A model generated the notes under the pieces. The model saw only the letters and a program-made list of their open reading frames with translations. It made no database searches and was not told the origin of the DNA. Position numbers and translations under genes: made by a program. Shown piece by piece: positions 1 through 5,408 of a stretch of 10,153 bases of DNA. Source of the stretch: Bacteroidales bacterium (GTDB taxonomy: Bacteria > Bacteroidota > Bacteroidia > Bacteroidales > P3); NCBI GenBank assembly GCA_017507285.1, contig JAFWBF010000238.1, forward strand, positions 1 through 10,153. Direction: 5' to 3'. Position 1 is the stretch's first letter. The number at the start of each line of letters is the position of its first letter.

Positions 1-1
1 C

Positions 2-520
2 GTGGGCAATGAAAAGGAAGTGCAGTATATAAGTATGTGGGCTACCGATAAGCCTTGGGAGGCCGATTCGTCGCAGCACGAGTTGTTTTATGCCTATCAT
101 GGTCATTGTAGTTCTGACTATCTTGCCGCACAGTGGCCATACGCTGATGATGTAGAAGCCACGGGGCTGATAGAAAACGATGCTTATGTGTGGCTTCATC
201 CGCCGCGTTGGCGAAAGCTTTCGGTACTCGAATACTTTCCTTTTCCGGAACTTACTAAGGATATAGTGTCTGAAAGCAAGTACACCCGCATGTTTATCGG
301 CAGTGTGGATTTCCTTGACCGATGGATGTTTCTTCGTTACAAGATGGAGGTGGAAAAGATTGAAAACAAGATCATCATCCACGGCAAGGCCAAAACCCGA
401 CGAGGCGAATGGACGGAGGTGATTACCTACGACAGCGAAAAGGGATTTACCGAGATGTACTTTTCGGCTCCGGGTGATATAGAAATACGATTTGCATTGT
501 TGGACGTTCGAAATCATTGA
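2..520 (+). CDS. Hypothetical protein, 3' portion (5' end outside the window)
   Basis: An open frame of 172 codons reaches the left edge of the window and stops with TGA at 518-520. The first possible start, GTG at base 2, lies on the edge, so this is probably the C-terminal part of a longer gene. The product is rich in aromatic residues (WLHPPRWRKL near residue 65, then FPFPEL near residue 80). It ends in alternating polar and hydrophobic stretches that suggest beta strands, consistent with a small beta-sheet protein. No transmembrane segment, cysteine cluster or catalytic motif is visible. I do not recognise the family. It converges with the minus-strand gene that ends 28 bases further on, and no clear terminator lies between them. 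That it is coding is well supported by length and amino-acid texture; its function is unknown. Confidence 0.7.
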   Translation: MGNEKEVQYISMWATDKPWEADSSQHELFYAYHGHCSSDYLAAQWPYADDVEATGLIENDAYVWLHPPRWRKLSVLEYFPFPELTKDIVSESKYTRMFIGSVDFLDRWMFLRYKMEVEKIENKIIIHGKAKTRRGEWTEVITYDSEKGFTEMYFSAPGDIEIRFALLDVRNH

Positions 521-548
521 TGTGAGGCAATACAAAATCTCATTCCAT

Positions 549-1586
549 TTATAGCACCTTGAACATGCACTCGTAGGGTACTATTATATTGTAGGAAGTG
601 CGAGGGTGAGGGTGCTCTGGATTGTAGAACGTAAATTTCACCGATTTATCGACGCGTTCTGCCAATACCCTCTGTTCAACAAGACCTTCCCAATCGTTCC
701 AAAAGTAGGCAGTAAGTTCGGCGGTGTTTTTGTCGGTCATTGTTATTCCGATGTTTAGCTTAGGCAGCAGGCGGAGCGATTGTCTGATTTTTTCTTTTGA
801 TTTTCCTCTTTGCCCCAATGCGTGCAACACCTCGTCGGCCGAGAATACTAACGACGAAGATAGGTAGACGTTGGGACCCGCTTTAGGTAAATAATTCTCT
901 ACTGTGGCCAGCAGGAAAGCACTCCAAATGCCTTGGGGAGTGAAATCTACGTGGAAGCAGGAGAGTATTTCGTTGTCCGAAACCTTCTTGGTGCCTAGTT
1001 TCTTGCAGGCATAGAGCGAGCCATAAAAACCGTCAACCTTAAGGCTGTAATTCTTTTTTATTCTTATGCCTTTGAGCGGAAGCACTAGCGTGTTGAGGTC
1101 GGCAGCGATAAAAGTGTCTTTGTTTCGAAAGATGGAGTAGATGGCTTTGCGTAATTCGAGGTATGTGAGTATGTAAAAGTCGGTCGAGTTGTGGTACATT
1201 CTGCTCTGGTGCCTATGTAGGTTGTGTATGATTTCGGTGGGCTGGGTGCTCAAATCATCGTGAAACAGAGTATTGATTCTTACATCCGAGCCTATATTTA
1301 TAACGGTGTCGAAGTCGTAGTAGCCCAATGCTTTAAAGCAAAGGCGATATGTTCCCTCCGGAATGTTTTCGAAACGATATTTCCCGTCGAATCCGGTTTC
1401 GTCAGAGTCTATTACCTTCAGCGACGAGTCTTTTAGGCTTACCTTTATAAACGGTTCGCCTTCCGGTTCCTCAAAATCGAAGCCCGAACTCATTATATGT
1501 CCCTCAACGTTGAACGTTTTTCCTTGGCCAACAGCTGCAAAGGGCAAAAGCAATGCAAGAATAACAGTGTGTATGTATCTGACCAT
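549..1586 (-). CDS. Exported protein with carboxypeptidase-regulatory-like domain
   Basis: The protein has 345 residues. Residues 1-20 form a signal peptide: basic start MVRYIH, a hydrophobic core, and a likely cleavage near AVGQ. Residues about 25-108 match the CarboxypepD_reg-like beta-sandwich fold, with the typical TGFDGKYRF and IPEGTYRLCFKALGY pattern at residues 64-89. In Bacteroidota this fold often sits at the N-terminus of secreted or outer-membrane proteins. The remaining 235 residues belong to no family I recognise. There is no TonB-dependent barrel and no type IX secretion C-terminal domain, so a periplasmic or surface-associated location is likely. The ATG at 1586 is preferred because the signal peptide begins there and a TAACTTTG -7 element lies 26 bases upstream. 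It appears monocistronic. A second protein of similar architecture is encoded at 7957-9426. Confidence 0.85.
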   Translation of the reverse strand: MVRYIHTVILALLLPFAAVGQGKTFNVEGHIMSSGFDFEEPEGEPFIKVSLKDSSLKVIDSDETGFDGKYRFENIPEGTYRLCFKALGYYDFDTVINIGSDVRINTLFHDDLSTQPTEIIHNLHRHQSRMYHNSTDFYILTYLELRKAIYSIFRNKDTFIAADLNTLVLPLKGIRIKKNYSLKVDGFYGSLYACKKLGTKKVSDNEILSCFHVDFTPQGIWSAFLLATVENYLPKAGPNVYLSSSLVFSADEVLHALGQRGKSKEKIRQSLRLLPKLNIGITMTDKNTAELTAYFWNDWEGLVEQRVLAERVDKSVKFTFYNPEHPHPRTSYNIIVPYECMFKVL

Positions 1587-1611
1587 AGTAGTGTGATATT
1601 GATTTGGTTTG

Positions 1612-1619
1612 CAAAGTTA
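1612..1619 (-). promoter_or_regulatory. Putative -7 promoter element of the 549-1586 gene
   Basis: Read on the minus strand the sequence is TAACTTTG, an exact match to the Bacteroidota -7 consensus TAnnTTTG. It lies 26 bases upstream of the ATG, which would give an untranslated leader of about 20 bases. No TTTG -33 box is seen at the usual 19-21 base distance; the nearest is 29 bases away. The assignment therefore rests on the -7 element and its position. Confidence 0.55.
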
Positions 1620-1693
1620 CGATTTTTTTTGGAAATGTGGGAATAATTCAAACGTGAGTTTTTATCAAAAACTCCCTCCCGAGCCAGGTTTAT

Positions 1694-1759
1694 CTACATC
1701 ACGTAGTAGTTGGAGCTACATCACGATGTAAATTCATCTGCATCACGATGGAGTTTTAA
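1694..1759. repeat. Three direct repeats with exact 22-bp period, each carrying a palindromic core
   Basis: CTACATCACG occurs at 1694 and 1716, and CTGCATCACG at 1738, so the period is exactly 22 bases. The middle copy holds a perfect inverted repeat, TACATC-AC-GATGTA (1717-1730). The third keeps the inner CATC-AC-GATG, and the first keeps only TAC...GTA. The bases between the cores are not conserved. A 22-base period is close to two helical turns, so the cores would lie on roughly the same face of the DNA, as expected of a multi-site operator. The array is about 110 bases upstream of the minus-strand gene start and about 320 bases upstream of holB. A transcribed hairpin or an intergenic repeat family are alternatives. 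Confidence 0.65.
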
Positions 1760-1780
1760 GGCTGTATATCTACAACAAAA

Positions 1781-1796
1781 TGATGGTATATCATCA
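1781..1796. repeat. Short inverted repeat TGATG/CATCA
   Basis: TGATG (1781-1785) and CATCA (1792-1796) are separated by six bases. The arms contain the same GATG and CATC words as the 22-bp repeats just upstream, so this may be a further diverged site of the same kind, out of the 22-base register. The arms are short and chance is possible. Confidence 0.35.
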
Positions 1797-1806
1797 CCCC
1801 CGTAAC

Positions 1807-1836
1807 ACCCTATCATGAATAGATTGACAATAGGGT
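1807..1836. repeat. 7-bp perfect inverted repeat with 16-base spacer
   Basis: ACCCTAT at 1807-1813 pairs perfectly with ATAGGGT at 1830-1836. The spacer of 16 bases is long for a transcription terminator, and the following sequence (ATAAAATATG) is not a T run. A dyad binding site or a hairpin in an unseen transcript is possible. Confidence 0.35.
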
Positions 1837-2049
1837 ATAAAATATGTGCGAGTATGATTTGATTCAACCGATTGATTTACATCTTGCTATTCAATATTTG
1901 CCACTCGTAGTTGCCTAATTGTGGAAGAGAATCTATGATATTGTTGATTTATAATGATTTGGTATTAATGCGGAGCTTTATTAATATTCTGTAATACAGT
2001 GTGTAAAGAAAAAATAAAGCAAAAGACACAAATATTCGAGAAAAAAACG
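1837..2049. other. AT-rich intergenic stretch, no gene seen
   Basis: This completes the 490-bp gap between the divergent minus-strand gene and holB. I find no open frame with protein-like composition, no tRNA and no repeat here. The holB reading frame is open back to 1999, but the encoded residues (CKEKIKQKTQIFEKK) are A-rich junk, and the -7 element at 2050 lies inside that extension. Confidence 0.5.
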
Positions 2050-2057
2050 TATCTTTG
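2050..2057 (+). promoter_or_regulatory. Putative -7 promoter element for the holB-ricT-gldH-PBP1A cluster
   Basis: TATCTTTG matches the Bacteroidota -7 consensus TAnnTTTG exactly and lies 20 bases before the ATG at 2077. Transcription would begin near 2063 and leave a leader of about 14 bases. No TTG-type -33 box is visible at 19-21 bases. Its position rules out the upstream in-frame ATG at 1999 as the translation start. Confidence 0.55.
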
Positions 2058-2076
2058 CAAGCTATTTGGAAGAACT

Positions 2077-3237
2077 ATGTACTTTAAAGATATTGTAGGA
2101 CAACGGGTATTGATTAATAGTTTGACACGGATAATAGATTCGGGTCGGATCAGCCATGCACAGCTGTTTTTGGGCAAAAACGGATACGGCAGTTTGGCAT
2201 TGGCATTGGCGTATGCACAATATTTAAATTGCGAAAACAGAGTGCATTATCCCGATGTTGACGAGCAAACGCAGCTGAGGGCCGACTCGTGTGGCAAGTG
2301 CCCATCGTGTATAAAATATCAGCAGTTGGTGCACAGCGATTTGCATTTTGTTTTTCCAAATACAGCAGTAAAATCGACAGACAAAGATGTATCATCCAAA
2401 GATCTTATGCAGGAATTTAGAACTTATATGTTGGAAAACAATTACTACATACGTTTGGAAGACTTCTTTGAATATTTGGGAGTAGAAAAAAAGCAGGGAG
2501 CAATAAATGTTCGTGATGCAGCAGAGATAAACAGAATATTGGGGCTAAAGACCTACGAGGCAAAGTATAAGGTGATGATCATTTGGATGATAGAAAAGCT
2601 GAACACTGCTGCTGCTCCAAAGCTGTTGAAAATATTGGAAGAACCCACCGACAATACTGTATTTTTGTTAGTGTCGGAAAATCAAGATAAGATACTTCCC
2701 ACCATACGTTCGAGGATGCAGAATGTGCAACTAAGAAAGATAGATGAGCAGAGTATGAGGCAGTATTTGCACAATATTTTGCCCGATGGCAATGTGGAAA
2801 ATATACTACAGGCAGCCGAAGGTGATATTATAGAAGCCAGAAACATTATAAGCAAAACGGAGCAGGATCACCTATTTGCCGAACTGTTTGTAACTTGGAC
2901 ACGGCAGCTGTTTAAGCTTCAAATGTTATCCTTGTCGGCATGGGTAGATAAGATGCACACTATGGGCAGGGAGCAACAAAAGCAGTTTTTGCTTTATGCA
3001 TTAGACTCGTTCAGAGCTTGTTTTCTGAAAACAGTGGCAGGAATAAACCTTGGTTATCAGTTGGATTTTGGCGACGAGAAATTCAACAACGCTTTCCCTC
3101 GCATGATTAGCGAACGGAATATCGAAGGTATAGAAAACGTAATAAACAAAACTATATATGCCATCGAACGCAATGCTTTTTCGAAAATTGCGTTTATGGA
3201 TTTGTCATTTTCAATAAGTAAATTGCTAAAACAATAA
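2077..3237 (+). CDS. holB: DNA polymerase III delta' subunit (clamp loader)
   Basis: The 386-residue product resembles the AAA+ delta' subunit of the clamp loader, which helps open and load the beta sliding clamp on primed DNA. It begins MYFKDIVGQ, the usual opening of delta'/gamma proteins. The P-loop region is degenerate (GKNGYGS, residues 33-39, without the GK[ST] lysine), as expected for a subunit that does not hydrolyse ATP. Cys52, Cys72, Cys75 and Cys78 form the zinc module (CGKCPSC). LLKILEEP (183-190) and TIRSRMQ (209-215) follow; the second corresponds to the SRC motif, with Met in place of Cys. The C-terminal DLSFSISKLL resembles Bacteroidota delta' tails. The start at 2077 fits the family N-terminus and follows GGAAGAA at 2068-2074. 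ricT begins nine bases after the stop. Confidence 0.9.
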   Translation: MYFKDIVGQRVLINSLTRIIDSGRISHAQLFLGKNGYGSLALALAYAQYLNCENRVHYPDVDEQTQLRADSCGKCPSCIKYQQLVHSDLHFVFPNTAVKSTDKDVSSKDLMQEFRTYMLENNYYIRLEDFFEYLGVEKKQGAINVRDAAEINRILGLKTYEAKYKVMIIWMIEKLNTAAAPKLLKILEEPTDNTVFLLVSENQDKILPTIRSRMQNVQLRKIDEQSMRQYLHNILPDGNVENILQAAEGDIIEARNIISKTEQDHLFAELFVTWTRQLFKLQMLSLSAWVDKMHTMGREQQKQFLLYALDSFRACFLKTVAGINLGYQLDFGDEKFNNAFPRMISERNIEGIENVINKTIYAIERNAFSKIAFMDLSFSISKLLKQ

Positions 3238-3246
3238 TTAAGACTA

Positions 3247-4848
3247 ATGGACGATAGCACAAAAATAAATATTTCGAATAATAGTAGCGAAGAATTGACC
3301 AACATAAACGACCGTCCGACTGCGGAGAAAAGAACTGAAGCAACGGATAAAACATTGAGTTTGAAAAATGAAAAAGATGTAGAAACCACTGTTGTAAGAG
3401 AAAACTACGACGAATATACTCCATATAACTACGACGAAATGTCGGTAGACCCTTATTTGGAGCCGGATCCTACTATTCCGGAAGTGGTTTACAAAGAGTC
3501 TCACTTTTTATATAGGGGCTGTAATCACTGCCCCGAATCGTATGTTCCTATTTCAGAAACAGAACTTGGAAGTTGTTGTAAACTGAATTCGAAAAACTGG
3601 ATGAAAAACATTCGGCCTACCCACGAGTCGATGTTTGACATAGTAGAAGTACGATTCAAAAACAATAGGAAAGATTTTTATCGTTTGCCCGATGGTTTAG
3701 AAGTAACAGAAGGCGACGTTGTGGCGGTAGAGGGTGTGCCGGGGCATGATGTAGGCATTGTGAGTATGACAGGCGAACTATGTCGGTTGCAGGTAAAAAA
3801 GCGTAAGATAGATATCAATTCCGATTCGATAAAAAGATTGTTTCGTAGAGCCAAAAAGAGCGACATCGATAGATGGGAAGAGGCGATGAAGCGCGAAACA
3901 AATGCGTTGATAAAAACCCGTACGATATGTGAAAGTTTGGGATTGTCGATGAAAATAAACGATGTGGAATTTCAAGGCGATAATTCTAAAGCCATATTTT
4001 ATTATACAGCCGATGAACGAGTGGACTTTAGAAATCTTATCAAGGTCTTGGCCGAAGAGTTCAAGGTAAGGATAGAAATGAAGCAAATAGGTATTCGTCA
4101 AGAAGCCGGTAAGGTGGGTGGAATAGGTACTTGTGGACGAGAACTATGTTGCTGTACTTGGCTTACCAATTTTCAGTCTGTAACTACCAGCGTGGCAAAG
4201 GCTCAGCAAATATTGCCCAATCCTCAGAAACTTGCCGGGCAGTGTGGCAAACTTAAATGTTGTTTGAATTTTGAATACGAGGTTTATGCCGATGCCTTGA
4301 AAAGTTTTCCTCCTTCAAATACGAGTATACGTACAAAGAAGGGTTTGGGGTTGCACAAAAAGACCGATGTTTTACGTGGTTTGATGTGGTATTCTTATGA
4401 AGGAGAGAATGATATGTATGCTATCCCTGTTGATGCTGTGAAGGAAATCATAGAGATGAACAATAAGCAGCAATACCCCGATAAGTTGGAAGATTATCAA
4501 ACAGAGTTAATGTCGGCAGCAGTGTTGATGGAAGAAAATTCGCACGAGTTTGAAATGGAGTTGTTGAAGATGGAAGATAGTGCTACCGATATAGAAGTAG
4601 CGGAAAGTAATGCAAATCAGAATAAGAAAAACCAACAACACAACTCCGGCAAACAGCATAGAAACAATAAAAACGATAAAAACAAACATAACGACAAAAA
4701 TAACAAGCCCAAAGATGGCGAACATAAAACCGACAAACCTAATAACCGAAACGGTAAAAAGCAGAATAAGAACAAACACCGCAATTCGGGTGAGGGACAA
4801 CAACGTCAGTCGGCCAATAATGTAGAAGCAAAACATAAAGATAAATAG
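3247..4848 (+). CDS. ricT: PSP1/RicT family protein (YaaT homologue)
   Basis: The protein has 533 residues. The PSP1 core lies at about residues 132-345. It includes the conserved cysteine patches GTCGRELCCCTWL (Cys296, 301, 302, 303) and GQCGKLKCCLNFE (Cys333, 338, 339). In Bacillus subtilis, RicT (YaaT) works with RicA and RicF in an iron-sulfur complex that stimulates RNase Y-dependent mRNA maturation; a cytoplasmic RNA-processing role is inferred here. The N-terminal 85 residues are acidic and probably disordered. They are followed by an extra cysteine cluster (CNHC at 92-95, CC at 110-111). The last 80 residues form a low-complexity tail of Asn, Lys, His and Gln, suggesting a disordered, basic, possibly RNA-binding extension. 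The gene starts nine bases after holB and ends seven bases before gldH, so it is almost certainly co-transcribed with both. Confidence 0.9.
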   Translation: MDDSTKINISNNSSEELTNINDRPTAEKRTEATDKTLSLKNEKDVETTVVRENYDEYTPYNYDEMSVDPYLEPDPTIPEVVYKESHFLYRGCNHCPESYVPISETELGSCCKLNSKNWMKNIRPTHESMFDIVEVRFKNNRKDFYRLPDGLEVTEGDVVAVEGVPGHDVGIVSMTGELCRLQVKKRKIDINSDSIKRLFRRAKKSDIDRWEEAMKRETNALIKTRTICESLGLSMKINDVEFQGDNSKAIFYYTADERVDFRNLIKVLAEEFKVRIEMKQIGIRQEAGKVGGIGTCGRELCCCTWLTNFQSVTTSVAKAQQILPNPQKLAGQCGKLKCCLNFEYEVYADALKSFPPSNTSIRTKKGLGLHKKTDVLRGLMWYSYEGENDMYAIPVDAVKEIIEMNNKQQYPDKLEDYQTELMSAAVLMEENSHEFEMELLKMEDSATDIEVAESNANQNKKNQQHNSGKQHRNNKNDKNKHNDKNNKPKDGEHKTDKPNNRNGKKQNKNKHRNSGEGQQRQSANNVEAKHKDK

Positions 4849-4855
4849 TAGCAAG

Positions 4856-5344
4856 ATGATGAAATATTTTAGAAAAACCATAATGCCGATAGCGCTATTT
4901 CTTGTAATGGGAATGATGGTCAGTTGTGAAATGTCGGTATTTTACGATGAACATAAAACTGTGAAAGATAATGTTTGGAATATCGATGATAAAATGGTGT
5001 TTAACGTAGAAGTGGACTCTGCCGATATGCTAGATAGGTATAACTTTCTTATAGATTTAAGAAATACAAGAGAATATCCATACTCCAATGCATTCCTTTT
5101 TATCAAAACTACATTTCCCAACGGCGGCTATGCGTTGGATACAATGGAATGTCCACTTACCGATCCTTCGGGCAAATGGTATGGCAAGGTGTCGTCAAGC
5201 CATGTTGATAATAGATTTTATTTACGGAAAGATGTTATTTTCCCTCAAGAAGGAATGTATCGGTTTGAGATATTTCATGGCTTGAGAGATACCAATGTGG
5301 TAGGAATAAAAAATGTGGGATTGAGAATAGAGTGTGTAGAATAG
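4856..5344 (+). CDS. gldH: GldH family lipoprotein
   Basis: The product has 162 residues, the usual size of GldH. It opens with a lipoprotein signal: basic MMKYFRK, a hydrophobic core, and a lipobox ending MVSC with the lipidated cysteine at residue 24. The mature part has GldH-like stretches, including the early FYDEHKTV and a beta-rich body that ends NVGLRIECVE. In Flavobacterium johnsoniae GldH is a lipoprotein needed for gliding. Homologues occur widely in non-gliding Bacteroidales, where the role is not known, so its presence does not prove motility. It probably sits in the cell envelope facing the periplasm. It starts seven bases after ricT. A second ATG follows immediately (4859), and either codon could be the start. 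PBP1A lies 64 bases downstream. Confidence 0.85.
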   Translation: MMKYFRKTIMPIALFLVMGMMVSCEMSVFYDEHKTVKDNVWNIDDKMVFNVEVDSADMLDRYNFLIDLRNTREYPYSNAFLFIKTTFPNGGYALDTMECPLTDPSGKWYGKVSSSHVDNRFYLRKDVIFPQEGMYRFEIFHGLRDTNVVGIKNVGLRIECVE

Positions 5345-5408
5345 GCATCGTATAATCAATACCGCACCGGTTGAAAATTAAACAAAAACATTATATATTG
5401 TATATATT

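Noticed and set aside
1999..2076. Upstream extension of holB starting at ATG 1999
   Set aside because: The 26 added residues are low-complexity and not delta'-like. The TATCTTTG promoter element at 2050-2057 lies inside them, and the family N-terminus begins at 2077.
4507..4881. Minus-strand 124-residue hydrophobic frame opposite the 3' end of ricT
   Set aside because: It is an antisense shadow of the A-rich Asn/Lys tail, which reads as Phe/Ile/Val on the other strand. There is no promoter and no membrane-protein topology signal.
5371..5400. Separate promoter for PBP1A (TTG-N20-TATATTG)
   Set aside because: The -7 box lacks one T of TAnnTTTG, and the start site would fall almost on the ATG, leaving no leader. 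Readthrough from the cluster is more likely.
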